Counted from the first letter of the stretch, positions 45,501 through 52,642 are shown. The stretch is DNA of 64,000 nucleotides from Mycobacterium sp. HUMS_12744610 (GCF_041206865.1 NZ_JBGEDP010000003.1:81954-145953); one strand, 5' to 3'. Made by a program: numbers and translations. Notes: generated by a model from the letters alone, not told the origin.

Positions 45501-45845
45501 CCGATGAAGCGACTGTGCATCATCGGAAAGGCCACAGGTAACATCGCCTACCGTTTCGATCAGATCGGACGAAAGACCCGTCGCTGGCCGGTGGCCGCAG
45601 AAAAAGACACCGTTCTCTACGTCTCAGACAATCCCGACCCGCAGACGGCGTGGCCCGGTGGACCCAAAACGTGGGGTCGCGGCTTCGGACAGTACAAACA
45701 CGAAGGATCGGCTCTAATGGCCGAGCACGTCGAGTACCTCAACGGCGGTGCCTACAAGGGTAAGCCAGCACTGCTGGACCCGGATGAGTGGGCCGAACTG
45801 ATGCCGACGTTCACCAAACCTGCCGACGCCAAGGCGGGACGCTGA
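42531..45845 (+). CDS. tap: Tap-like telomere-associated protein
   Basis: 1104 residues. The C-terminal half (from about 585) follows the order of segments I know from Streptomyces Tap proteins: LHIDGLWM; LGVWTRVYHEGHHRKGVWVVLIPG; VTAIDLMVATRPKG; a YVHAYDRGGSYPAA core; VTTARLQQAVKLGYTPTIVEAYSWPNHGRILRGFYERVRDA; and GFGQYKHEGSALMAEHVEYLNGG near the end. Tap binds telomere 3' overhangs and recruits the terminal protein Tpg. The N-terminal 500 residues are extra relative to the classical protein and unassigned. Its stop overlaps a tpg-like gene, the conserved order. Call rests on remembered motif order. Confidence 0.65.
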   Translation: MSAAADIGRHVLIITATGSFTVAGRSVHSAPVDTADKLGKLILWVRGRGGLRPIPGHSDEPGHGRVWVVGGAVALLTGAQDGHSGDPAEHLGRALGPLVDDGWELRGGPGKTLVLAHGRGPQRVAVEVLAEQQPWLALGDESIANDASELGRRLGRWYATFGVLPGPNGAVSGSVLADVVMAGRTERGRGAVVSGPGLLPSWAAPELRIQPAWAATAEQVEREFQHCDELVCLTQESPTLASAGMLTFGYGTPEPLDASAAVAAAPATKKPFGLWLVELPAAEELNLPKSLPLPHPQMAADHRVQAWVTTEDLDGLTKPTRDGGAGLTVEQLGISEAIVWPHKARILEAWAKRIREAREAFTGDEPMLALVDAAASDYLAALADPGMWTGDDMGHHFQPVWAAAIATHIRYRGRRAAMRISREYHTWPLYIDGPSMVYGPARPEEGSTPVDLSDTHTRLGRLVTIARADLTENAILAMLMAESTADVSAALSAALGVPLATRGHVESVIVERPRGTTPVADDATGDSAEPQPDNGRGVDSVTDPVGSAESEPAPAGKLPSAAAAPPRRRGADSSDVSLGGDPAAVLHIDGLWMPDRTKHEVVNGNAHIGQVAELVYTNDLGYQLTRESDEPGQIWLTEEMCRAFGIDVDAVLEKKPKDRDAVIREVTEGLPFVTEAISQGWRLGGAGPDATATRLGVWTRVYHEGHHRKGVWVVLIPGMASDGDSLQDVRNVPVLVGAHTEDGIEVPPPDQIARRLKLFADAMRFPWKVNPGVTAIDLMVATRPKGTKRKDWCNGPLAPSTFEIPFNVNDVERDFNWTRQPTADERKCRYVHAYDRGGSYPAAIAGLELPIGDPVHHPDGSAFQDPAALEELLAAPGLVTIIVPEPADWRVPFLLNPAGLQFTTPKPVTTARLQQAVKLGYTPTIVEAYSWPNHGRILRGFYERVRDASTVLDTDDSDAQAARDQSKMVRSVGIGLMGSDEHMKGKTGYDPMKRLCIIGKATGNIAYRFDQIGRKTRRWPVAAEKDTVLYVSDNPDPQTAWPGGPKTWGRGFGQYKHEGSALMAEHVEYLNGGAYKGKPALLDPDEWAELMPTFTKPADAKAGR
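44937..44975. repeat. Perfect 18-bp inverted repeat inside the tap-like gene
   Basis: GAAATCCCGTTCAACGTC (44937-44954), loop AAC, then its exact reverse complement (44958-44975). It encodes EIPFNVNDVERDF, so the palindrome is in coding DNA. Far longer than chance allows. It could be a protein-binding or replication site, or the scar of a local inverted duplication. Confidence 0.95.
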
Positions 45846-46564
45846 TGGCCCGGCCGCGCCGCCGGCGCAACCTCACCGGTGACGACCTCGGCAAGTACGG
45901 ATCCGTTGCCGCGGGAAACGTCGACGTCGATCGAGCCGCAGCGGGACTGAAGGTTCCGAAAAGTCAGGTGCGCGATGCGGTCAAACAGGCCCGTGACACA
46001 CACCGGCAAGTGTACTTCCGTGCGATATCCGGGCGCCGCGAAGCCGATGTGACCGACCAGTCCAACGCCAAGGGGATGCTGTTGGCGGCCTTTGGCCGCG
46101 GAGTGCGCGGCGCCGCAGTCAACGCCAAGGCCGCTGCCGACAAACTTGGTGTGGCTGTCTCGACCGTCCGTCGATGGGCTGCCGGAAAACAAAGGCCCTC
46201 CCCAGATCATCTCGATGCTCTGCAGTCAGAGTCCAAAAAGGCGGCGACAACGAAGGCCGGCCGCACAGCGGCCACCGATGACTTCCGTTCCAGCCCGCAT
46301 GGCCGTACTGCGCTGACACATGGAGGGTCGTTGCGGATCAGCGGTAACCAAGGTCCTGGCGGCAACGTCTCAGACGCCTACACCCGGGACCGCAGCGTCA
46401 CCTTCACTGTCGGGGTCGACGACGTCCAAGCCATGCTGCGTGCATACGAAGAGGATGGCGATAAAGGGCTGCACGCCTGGCTGACTGAAGTCGCGGACAA
46501 GAACTACCTCGGCGACTGGGGATTCATCACCATCGAGGACTTCGGATTCGGCCCCGCGCGATGA
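45845..46564 (+). CDS. tpg: Tpg-like telomere terminal protein
   Basis: 239 residues. The middle carries AADKLGVAVSTVRRWAAGKQRPSPDHLDALQ, the helix-turn-helix of Tpg proteins. The C-terminus ends with a short acidic/aromatic strand (YLGDWGFITIEDFGFGPAR), resembling the Tpg ending (VEFTDIDYIDI type). The basic N-terminus (MARPRRRRNLTG) suits DNA contact. Tpg attaches covalently to telomere 5' ends and primes end patching. The start overlaps the tap-like stop (TGATG), as in known tap-tpg operons. Longer than typical Tpg (about 185). Confidence 0.6.
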   Translation: MARPRRRRNLTGDDLGKYGSVAAGNVDVDRAAAGLKVPKSQVRDAVKQARDTHRQVYFRAISGRREADVTDQSNAKGMLLAAFGRGVRGAAVNAKAAADKLGVAVSTVRRWAAGKQRPSPDHLDALQSESKKAATTKAGRTAATDDFRSSPHGRTALTHGGSLRISGNQGPGGNVSDAYTRDRSVTFTVGVDDVQAMLRAYEEDGDKGLHAWLTEVADKNYLGDWGFITIEDFGFGPAR

Positions 46565-47202
46565 ATACTGTTGTTCCAGGCCCGCGCTGGACCCGAGGCC
46601 GTCTCGCCGACATGCTTCTGCATTGCTACGGCCCTAACGACAACGGCGGCGTCGACGTCGATGCCGTCGCCGAGTACGTGGGTGTTACTGCGGCCACGGT
46701 GCGCCGATGGATCAGCGGAGGCAAGCGGAATAGGCGCCGCGCAACGTCATGTCCGGCTAAGCGTATTGCGCAGCTGCAGCGTGGTCCCGACATCGTCGAG
46801 CGCCGCAATCAGCAGCAGTACGAGCGGTCCGTGGCCGCCATCGACAGCATCCGCGCCGGCGGTCAAATTCAGCCCGAGTGGGAGAAACAGCATTGGCTTG
46901 ATACGCACGTTGTCGCGATCGGCGAAATCTACGGAAAGCCTTGGCATCAAGTGGTGGTCACGAACGGCAGTTACAGGTCGATGACCGAACTTGGCCGCCG
47001 GGTCGCGGTGATCACCTCGATCGAGGTTCCGACGTGGTTCCACGGTCAAGTCCTTGCCCATGCCGTGATGACGCGCCAACGAGAGTGGCGAGTACATCCC
47101 GCCAAAACCGAGCTGAGCACCGGGCGCACTCAAGTATGGATGAACGACGCTCCACCAGTCGATCTCACATCCGCGCTTCGCGCCTACGGCATCCGACAAT
47201 GA
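46561..47202 (+). CDS. HTH protein of the tap-tpg operon
   Basis: 213 residues. NGGVDVDAVAEYVGVTAATVRRWISGGKRNRR is a helix-turn-helix similar in form to the one in the upstream Tpg-like protein; a mixed alpha/beta domain follows (HVVAIGEIYGKPWHQVVVTNG...WFHGQVLAHAVMTRQREWRVHP). ATGA overlap with the tpg-like gene. Possibly a second telomere- or origin-binding protein. No family recognised. Confidence 0.65.
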   Translation: MNTVVPGPRWTRGRLADMLLHCYGPNDNGGVDVDAVAEYVGVTAATVRRWISGGKRNRRRATSCPAKRIAQLQRGPDIVERRNQQQYERSVAAIDSIRAGGQIQPEWEKQHWLDTHVVAIGEIYGKPWHQVVVTNGSYRSMTELGRRVAVITSIEVPTWFHGQVLAHAVMTRQREWRVHPAKTELSTGRTQVWMNDAPPVDLTSALRAYGIRQ

Positions 47203-47295
47203 CCCACAGCGTCGTACGCAAAATCTTGTCAGGCCGACAACCAGGGGCTGGCGTCAGAGCTGATGCGACAAGTCCGGTAATCGGTAGACGCGCTA

Positions 47296-47310
47296 CCCGT
47301 CCTTGACGGG
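47296..47310. terminator. Short hairpin between converging tap-tpg and csf operons
   Basis: CCCGTC-CTT-GACGGG in the 197-bp gap between two converging operons. A short GC stem without a T-run; a plausible bidirectional terminator but weak. Nothing else is seen in the gap. Confidence 0.4.
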
Positions 47311-47399
47311 GTTCGCGATGTTGGGCGTGTGTTGGACGGACCGTCAACGGTTCATCTGGCTCAGAGCAACAGAGCGTCGATTCCTTCAGAGATGCCGCA

Positions 47400-48125
47400 T
47401 TAACGTGCGGGATGGTATGCGGCAGTGCGTGTTTCGGGGTGTAGGTAGGGCGGTCGAATTGGCGCGGTGGCGAGTGGGCCGGTCTGTACGGCGGGTTGCC
47501 GGGTGAGGCAGCGTAGCGGCGTTGTCCGGCCGAGTATGCCGGGTTCGTGTTCATGTCCGGCGGCCCATTCGTCGATTTCTGAGGTTTCGGTGATGTGCCA
47601 GTGGGTGACGAGTCCTTCACCGACGCCGCGGTGTTTGCCGATCAAGGGCAGGTCGTCGAGGAGGTCGGCGATGGTGTCCGGATCGCCGACTGCGCGCCAG
47701 GTGAGGAGGGTGGCTGGGTGTGCGATGACGGGGATGATGCGGTTCTGGTAGCGGCCTTTGCGGTCGGAGACGACGCGTCGGCCGATGGTAGGGGCGAGTT
47801 GTTGGAGCCGGTTGTGGTCGGTATGGGCGGTGCGCCAACGGATGTCGGGGTCAATGGTGTCGTGGGAGTGAGGGTGTAGGTCGGCGAAAGTGGCCATCCA
47901 GTGCCAGTCGCTGTCATGGGTGGGGTCACCGCAGCGGGCCAGGGGAAGATCGATGGTTTCCGGGGTGGCATGGTGTTGGTAGGTGAGATGGTGGCCGGCA
48001 GCGCGCGCGGCCCATTTGCGGCGATGCCAGAGCACCGAGGCGAGCAGGCCATCGAGAGCGATGCCCCATGGTTGGGATAGCACGATGCCGTGCGGGGTGT
48101 GCGCGGTGATCTGCAAGGCAATCAT
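47400..48125 (-). CDS. csf3: Csf3 (Cas5-like), type IV-B CRISPR effector subunit
   Basis: 241 residues. The N-terminal strand then IVLSQPWGIALDGLLASVLWHRRKWA (14-39) matches the Csf3/Cas5-type RAMP start with its PxxLDxLLA helix. The rest contains a Gly-rich KHRGVGEGLVTHWHI segment and a Pro-rich tail. In type IV effectors Csf3 caps the 5' end of the guide RNA. Last gene of csf1-cas11-csf2-csf3, 8 nt after csf2. Call rests on motif plus the full operon context. Confidence 0.8.
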   Translation of the reverse strand: MIALQITAHTPHGIVLSQPWGIALDGLLASVLWHRRKWAARAAGHHLTYQHHATPETIDLPLARCGDPTHDSDWHWMATFADLHPHSHDTIDPDIRWRTAHTDHNRLQQLAPTIGRRVVSDRKGRYQNRIIPVIAHPATLLTWRAVGDPDTIADLLDDLPLIGKHRGVGEGLVTHWHITETSEIDEWAAGHEHEPGILGRTTPLRCLTRQPAVQTGPLATAPIRPPYLHPETRTAAYHPAR

Positions 48126-48133
48126 CGGTGTGC

Positions 48134-49009
48134 TTAGGTGAGTTTGGAGAGGGCGGCGATCGCGTCGTCGCGGTGTGCCCTGAGTTCGGCTTCCCAGTCG
48201 ACCGTTTTGTCGGGGAGCTGGCCACGCTCCGCCTCAATCTCGCTGAAGTTGGCGGTGATGTTGCCGTGGCCGGCGGCACGTCGGCCGCCGAGGTGGCCGC
48301 GGCGGCCGAAGGCGCTCAGGACGTCGTGCAGGAACGCGACTTGGTGGCTGGTGGCGTAGGTGATCCGTACCCAGGTCTGCAGGAGGGTTCCGGCGGGGAG
48401 GGTTTCGATGTCAAATCGTCCTAGTGGACTGGTGTTTTCGTCGCGGTCGGTTCGGGGGGATTGGTCGGCGCGGGGGCGGTGGTCGTCCAGGTGTGTGAAC
48501 GATTCCTCGGCGAAGGTGTATACCGCGTCGGGTAGAGGCGTGGTTCGTGGTGGGCGAGGCAGGATGTGGGCCAGTTCGGTGACTTCGGGCAGGACTTTGC
48601 CGACGGTGAGCAGACCGGACATGAGCCTGCCGCTTGCAGCGCCTCCGAACACGGCGATCTGGGGGAGTAGTGCTTTGAGGTGGCGTTCTTCTTCGTCGGT
48701 GAGCGGAGTTGCTGATTTGCCGAGTCGGCCGCCGTTGGTAAGTAAATGGGCGGCGGGAACCGGTAACGCGATGTCCTCGTAGTCCAGGACTGCGGCGGTG
48801 AGCTCCTCTCCGATGCGGCGTAGGACGCCGCGGAAACTGCTGCCCGACAGGATCGGAACATCCAGCAGCTCGCCGTCGGCGGTGATGATCTTTTCGGTGC
48901 GGAACATGGCGGTGGTGTCGGTGCCGGCCGCATCGTTGTCGGAGCCGCGGTGCACGATGGATGACAGGGCCACGATGTCGATGTCCCACCGAATGGTGTT
49001 GAGGGTCAT
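48134..49009 (-). CDS. csf2: Csf2 (Cas7-like), backbone of the type IV-B effector
   Basis: 291 residues of a RAMP protein: DIVALSSIVHRGSDND, then LSGSSFRGVLRRIGEEL (54-70), the helix after the first strand typical of Cas7/Csm3-like proteins, and AFGRRGHLGGRRAAGHGNI near the end as the Gly-rich loop. Several copies would line the guide RNA. ATG 49009 overlaps the cas11 stop by 4 nt. The open frame extends upstream, but only as a shadow of cas11. Confidence 0.85.
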   Translation of the reverse strand: MTLNTIRWDIDIVALSSIVHRGSDNDAAGTDTTAMFRTEKIITADGELLDVPILSGSSFRGVLRRIGEELTAAVLDYEDIALPVPAAHLLTNGGRLGKSATPLTDEEERHLKALLPQIAVFGGAASGRLMSGLLTVGKVLPEVTELAHILPRPPRTTPLPDAVYTFAEESFTHLDDHRPRADQSPRTDRDENTSPLGRFDIETLPAGTLLQTWVRITYATSHQVAFLHDVLSAFGRRGHLGGRRAAGHGNITANFSEIEAERGQLPDKTVDWEAELRAHRDDAIAALSKLT

Positions 49010-49527
49010 GCGTGTTTGGACTTTCGGTCGGCGTCGACGGCCTCTTTGATGATGCGGACTCGTAACAGGAGGGCAGGTAGGCTGCGTTGGAATGCGCGCA
49101 GGACCGGTTTGGGCGGCTCGCGGAGCAGTTCGGCTAGTTCGCGCCTGCGGTCCGGGTAGCGGGGGGCTTGGAGACCTAGGCGTGTGAGCGCGGGTGAGGA
49201 CCACCACTCGTCGAGTGTGACTGACCGGCGGGAGGCGCGGAACACCCGGCCGGGAAGGATTTTGTCCCAATAGTTTTTGAGGTATTTCGGGTCGGTGATC
49301 CAGCTGTTTTCCCAGTCGATGCTGTAGTGCACCAGCAGCAGCAGCCGTTCTGCGGTGTCTTCGGCGCGCCGCAGCGCCGCCTCGGTCTTGTTGAGCTCGT
49401 CGGTGGGGGTCAGGGCATGCAGGTCCGGGACTAGCGCTTGCCAGGCCCGAGTTGGGGTGAGTTCGGTGTCTGCCTCCTGTGGTGGGGGCAGGTCGCGGGA
49501 GTCTCGCTTGCGCGGGCGCGGCGCCAT
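49006..49527 (-). CDS. cas11: Cas11-like small subunit, type IV-B
   Basis: 173 residues, all-helical and charged (NKTEAALRRAEDTAERLLLLVHYSIDWENSW; LRAFQRSLPALLLRVRIIKEAVDADRKSKHA). Small helical subunits lie between csf1 and csf2 in type IV-B operons and line the effector belly. The family has little sequence conservation, so the call depends on fold pattern and position: 10 nt after csf1 and overlapping csf2. Confidence 0.72.
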   Translation of the reverse strand: MAPRPRKRDSRDLPPPQEADTELTPTRAWQALVPDLHALTPTDELNKTEAALRRAEDTAERLLLLVHYSIDWENSWITDPKYLKNYWDKILPGRVFRASRRSVTLDEWWSSPALTRLGLQAPRYPDRRRELAELLREPPKPVLRAFQRSLPALLLRVRIIKEAVDADRKSKHA

Positions 49528-49537
49528 GGCGCAAACC

Positions 49538-50272
49538 CTAGTGGCAGCTCGTGTCGTCCTGGTATGGGCTGGAGTTGTGGTGTGTCGTCGCGTGGGTGAG
49601 GGTGTGAGCGGCGTTCCAGAGTGGGGGGACGGTGCGCCAGGGCTGCACCGCGTTCCAGGCTGCCAGAAATCGTGGCCAGCTCGGTCGTGGTTGACTGGCC
49701 AACAGCGGGAATGGCGGGGCGGGTCGATGCAGGACCGCGGTGGTTGTGCTGGCCAACTGTGGGGGCGGTAGCGGTGTGGTGGCGCGGGACTGAACCCACG
49801 CGGTGACGTTGGGGCGCAAGGTCATGAGATCGGCCAGCCTAGATGCCGCCGTCGCATTCCAGGCGATGACGAGCCCCTCGGTGGCGAGGTGGCCCCATCG
49901 GGCGGTCGGCAGAATGTGTCGGCGGCGCAGGGTCGGTACGACCGCCGCCTGGGTGGCTGGCAGGGGACCGGCGGCCAGTATGGCGGCCAGTGCGGCCGGG
50001 TGCCGGTATTCAGTGACGGTGGTGGCTTCGATCAACATGGCTGGGACGGCCCGGGGCGCGCGGCTGTACACCCACGCGCAGGGCACGCAAAGTCTGCGGG
50101 ATCCGAACGGCCAGGTGTCGAAGCCGGTGAATGCTTCGGAGATGATGCGCGAACTGGGCACCGTGGGGCCGTCGGTTCCGCAGCGCCCGCAGCGGCCCGG
50201 GATCGGCGCGCCGGCGTCGACGTCGGGGCTGCCGGCGAGGACCCAGGCAGCTGCGGCGGGATCAGAGAACAT
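49538..50272 (-). CDS. csf1: Csf1 (Cas8-like, zinc-finger) of type IV-B CRISPR
   Basis: 244 residues with a split CxxC...CxxC site (Cys28, Cys31, Cys62, Cys65: CGRCG and CVPCAW), the zinc-ribbon that defines Csf1, followed by an Ala/Pro-rich helical body with RRRHILPTARWGHLATEGLVIAWN. It is the signature large subunit of type IV systems. First gene of the operon. No CRISPR array, cas1/cas2 or DinG helicase was seen nearby, as expected for type IV-B. ATG 50272 is probably the first base of the transcript. Confidence 0.8.
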   Translation of the reverse strand: MFSDPAAAAWVLAGSPDVDAGAPIPGRCGRCGTDGPTVPSSRIISEAFTGFDTWPFGSRRLCVPCAWVYSRAPRAVPAMLIEATTVTEYRHPAALAAILAAGPLPATQAAVVPTLRRRHILPTARWGHLATEGLVIAWNATAASRLADLMTLRPNVTAWVQSRATTPLPPPQLASTTTAVLHRPAPPFPLLASQPRPSWPRFLAAWNAVQPWRTVPPLWNAAHTLTHATTHHNSSPYQDDTSCH

Positions 50273-50278
50273 GTCGGC

Positions 50279-50284
50279 ACACTA
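50279..50284 (-). promoter_or_regulatory. -10 box of a leaderless csf1 promoter
   Basis: On the - strand TAGTGT is followed by six bases (GCCGAC) and then the csf1 ATG. With a TAnnnT -10, transcription should start on the A of ATG, giving a leaderless mRNA, common in mycobacteria. No SD is present upstream of csf1. Confidence 0.5.
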
Positions 50285-50462
50285 ACGGGTGTATCCGGCG
50301 GCTGGTGGTTGGTAGCGTGGCGGGCACGAAATGCATACAGGGGTTGGGTGAAGGTGTCACCTGAGGCGGCCCTGGGCGCGGCTGACAGCAGCCGACTCCT
50401 GGGGCCGCCTTCCCACTTTGCGGGGCTGGGCGCGGCGCCCCGGAACTATCTGGAGTGGCTCG

Positions 50463-50468
50463 TAGACT
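50463..50468 (+). promoter_or_regulatory. -10 box of a leaderless promoter for the gene at 50475
   Basis: TAGACT, six bases, then ATG 50475: the same geometry as csf1, pointing the other way. No SD is visible. The 200-bp region between 50273 and 50474 thus carries two divergent leaderless promoters; nothing else is seen in it. Confidence 0.5.
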
Positions 50469-50474
50469 CGCCCG

Positions 50475-51359
50475 ATGGGCGCCAAAACCGCCAGACCGAA
50501 CCGGGAACCGGTGGTGGTTGACATCGAGGGTGGGCTGGTCACATCGCGTGATGTGAAGGCAGCGCGTGAGGTCGTCGAGTCGGCGATGAGTGACCGCGAC
50601 TTCATCCGGTTGGCCAACCGGATAATCGACGAGGCCCGCGACACCGACACCTCTGCGACGCGGGCGGCTCGTGATCGTGACCGGGCCACTCCCCGCGACG
50701 TCAGCCGCGTCGACTCCGATCGGCTACGCCAGGAGTTGCCCGCACCTGAGGAATTCCGGCCGGCTTTGAGCGCGCGGCAGCGAAAGCTGCGCTCGGCCAC
50801 CAAAAATCGCGTGATTGCTGCGGCGCCTGCTACGCAGCGGCGCGCGTTGCAGACCATGCTGGGCGACGAGGACCTGGGTCGGTGGCGGCGGGTGAACTTT
50901 GCGTTGCACCGCGCGGCCGGTGATGTTCAGCAGCTCGACGTCGCGGATCGGACCGAAGTGCAGCGCCTGGACCGCATGATCCAGTCTTATGAGGACATCA
51001 ACGACCGCCGCCACCGGGTCTATGTGGCCGTCGCCTTGCCTGACACCCACCCGGATGTGAGCAGTATTGAGAATCTGCCGGGCAATCTCGTGGCGGGGTC
51101 TGTGGTGTCGTTCGACCAGTTCACTGTGACCCGGCACAACCTGCACGAAACACCCGGGCACGACAGTCACCGCCATGTCGTGTTCGAGCTGGTTACCGGC
51201 CGCGGCATGTATCTGGGGCGCTCGGACACGGTGGAAGACACCACCCATCTGCTTCCCCGCGGTATGCGATGCCGAGTGGTGTCTGCCGAATACGCGCCGT
51301 ATGCAACAGGTTCCGGTGGCTTCGGTGAACGGTTGGTCCTACAACTCGAGGAAGTGTGA
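50475..51359 (+). CDS. Unknown protein with possible ADP-ribosyltransferase-like C-terminus
   Basis: 294 residues. The N-terminal 180 are helical and charged. The C-terminal 115 show VYVAVALPDTHPDV... GNLVAGSVVSFDQFTVTRHNL... VVFELVTGRGMYLGR... THLLPRGMRCRVVSAEY. That order (start strand, 'G..v....f.sts', strand plus Gly-rich turn, 'llPrG..f.V') resembles the ART/exoenzyme fold; the catalytic R-S-E set is not clearly complete, so this is tentative. First gene of the unit divergent from csf1 and leading to the CysH-like gene. Confidence 0.6.
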   Translation: MGAKTARPNREPVVVDIEGGLVTSRDVKAAREVVESAMSDRDFIRLANRIIDEARDTDTSATRAARDRDRATPRDVSRVDSDRLRQELPAPEEFRPALSARQRKLRSATKNRVIAAAPATQRRALQTMLGDEDLGRWRRVNFALHRAAGDVQQLDVADRTEVQRLDRMIQSYEDINDRRHRVYVAVALPDTHPDVSSIENLPGNLVAGSVVSFDQFTVTRHNLHETPGHDSHRHVVFELVTGRGMYLGRSDTVEDTTHLLPRGMRCRVVSAEYAPYATGSGGFGERLVLQLEEV

Positions 51360-51366
51360 TGCGGCG

Positions 51367-51804
51367 ATGAGCGCTGAATTCGTGGTGCACCCGAACCGGT
51401 CGCAGATCGGGCCCGATACGGCGGGCCAAAATGGGCATTTCCGCTCGGTGAGCCGGCCGCGGCGTCCGGTGGCGGTATCGGTGTGTCTGGCCCGCGTGCA
51501 GTTGCCGACCGCGCTTGCCGAACATGGCGACCCTGACGGGTCGTTAACGTTCGGAGGCATGAATTGGCGGTTCGTCGTCGGTGCGGCCCGCACGTTCGCC
51601 CGCGCCCACACCGACCTCGAGGTGGTGCCGCCCCCGTTTGGGTTCAAACGCGACGGTCTGTGGTGGTGGTGGGATGACACCACCAGCGAGGAGTCCATTC
51701 TGGAGGGCGCCGAGGCCGCTGGCTACGTCACTGAATACCTAGAGCTGTTGTTTCCGGGGATGCCGATCACGGTCACCGACAACCGCCATCCGGTTAGCCG
51801 GTAA
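51367..51804 (+). CDS. Hypothetical protein of the CysH-like unit
   Basis: 145 residues: a short N-terminus, then LARVQLPTALAEHGDPDGSLTFGGMNWRFVVGAARTFARAHTDLEVVPPP and a Trp-rich turn (DGLWWWWDDTT). Compact alpha/beta pattern, no family recognised. ATG 51367 follows the previous stop by 7 nt and the stop lies 4 nt before the CysH-like start, so the three + strand genes form one unit. Confidence 0.6.
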   Translation: MSAEFVVHPNRSQIGPDTAGQNGHFRSVSRPRRPVAVSVCLARVQLPTALAEHGDPDGSLTFGGMNWRFVVGAARTFARAHTDLEVVPPPFGFKRDGLWWWWDDTTSEESILEGAEAAGYVTEYLELLFPGMPITVTDNRHPVSR

Positions 51805-51808
51805 CCGG
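51790..51808 (+). promoter_or_regulatory. Hairpin abutting the CysH-like start codon
   Basis: CCGGTTA-GCCGG-TAACCGG: a perfect 7-bp stem covering the upstream stop codon and ending one base before ATG 51809. It occupies the place where a SD should be, so it may limit initiation or make it depend on ribosomes arriving from the upstream gene. Confidence 0.45.
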
Positions 51809-52642
51809 ATGAGTGGATCGGTGGGCATGGATATGACCGCGTTGCGGGCGATCGCGGCGCGCCGACGCGGCGGCGGGTATCGGCCGTTGCTGGATCGGAT
51901 CGCGGCCCATCTCGAGCTCCATGACGGGTTCGTGTCCTGGTCGGGAGGCAAAGACTCCACCGTCGTGGTGGATCTGGCTCGTCAGGTGGACCCGAACGTG
52001 CCGGTCGTGTTCTTCGATTCGGGGCTACAATTCCCGGAAACCGTGCGGTATTTGGAAGACATGGCTCACGCGTGGCGGCTGAACTTCACCGTGGTACCCG
52101 CCGAGCCGGACCTGTTGACCGTGATGGTCGCGCTAGGGGGATTCGATCACTACGCCCCGGACCGCTCACTGGGTGTCGAGTTGTCTGAGTTGATGATCAC
52201 CGGCCCGGCCGCCACAGCCCACCGCCGCCACGGCCCGGGATCACTGTGGGGGGTGCGCAGCCAAGAATCCCACGGCCGGGCGATGCTCTACCGGCACCAT
52301 CTGGCCACCCATACCCGTGCACACCAGCACAATTCACGCGACGCGGTGCGCGCCGAGCACGGCGGCACAGTGCACCGGGTTGACGGCACCGTGAGTTACG
52401 GGCCGATTTGGGACTGGCAGCCTAGGCAGGTATTCGAATACCTGGCCGGCCGCGGGATCGAACCCAACCCGCTGTACCGCAAACTCGCAAAGCTTGGAGT
52501 GCCAGCCGGCCACATCCGTGTCGACTCCATGATCGACGCCTCCAAACTATCGAACGGGCACCTGGCGTTTCTGCGCAAAGGATGGCCGACGCTGTTCTCG
52601 CAATTGGAGATCGCGCTGCCGCGGCTAACCGAGTGGGCCTAA
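51809..52642 (+). CDS. CysH-like PP-loop ATPase without cysteines (type IV-B associated)
   Basis: 277 residues of the PAPS-reductase/N-type ATP pyrophosphatase fold: VSWSGGKDSTV with the PP-loop Ser45-Ser50, then PVVFFDSGLQFPETVRYL, WGVRSQESHGRAML and YGPIWDWQPRQVFEYLAGRGIEPNPLY. The protein contains no cysteine, so it cannot be a sulfate reductase (no catalytic Cys, no Fe-S ligands) and more likely adenylates another substrate. CysH-like genes recur beside type IV-B csf operons, here 1.5 kb from csf1. Start could be Met7 or Met9 instead. Confidence 0.85.
   Translation: MSGSVGMDMTALRAIAARRRGGGYRPLLDRIAAHLELHDGFVSWSGGKDSTVVVDLARQVDPNVPVVFFDSGLQFPETVRYLEDMAHAWRLNFTVVPAEPDLLTVMVALGGFDHYAPDRSLGVELSELMITGPAATAHRRHGPGSLWGVRSQESHGRAMLYRHHLATHTRAHQHNSRDAVRAEHGGTVHRVDGTVSYGPIWDWQPRQVFEYLAGRGIEPNPLYRKLAKLGVPAGHIRVDSMIDASKLSNGHLAFLRKGWPTLFSQLEIALPRLTEWA

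Noticed and set aside
47203-50474. CRISPR array near the csf genes
   Set aside because: No regularly spaced repeats were found in the gaps around the operon; type IV-B loci commonly lack arrays.
51809-52642. Sulfate-assimilation role for the CysH-like gene
   Set aside because: The protein has no cysteine at all, so neither the catalytic Cys nor Fe-S ligands exist; there are no other sulfur genes nearby.
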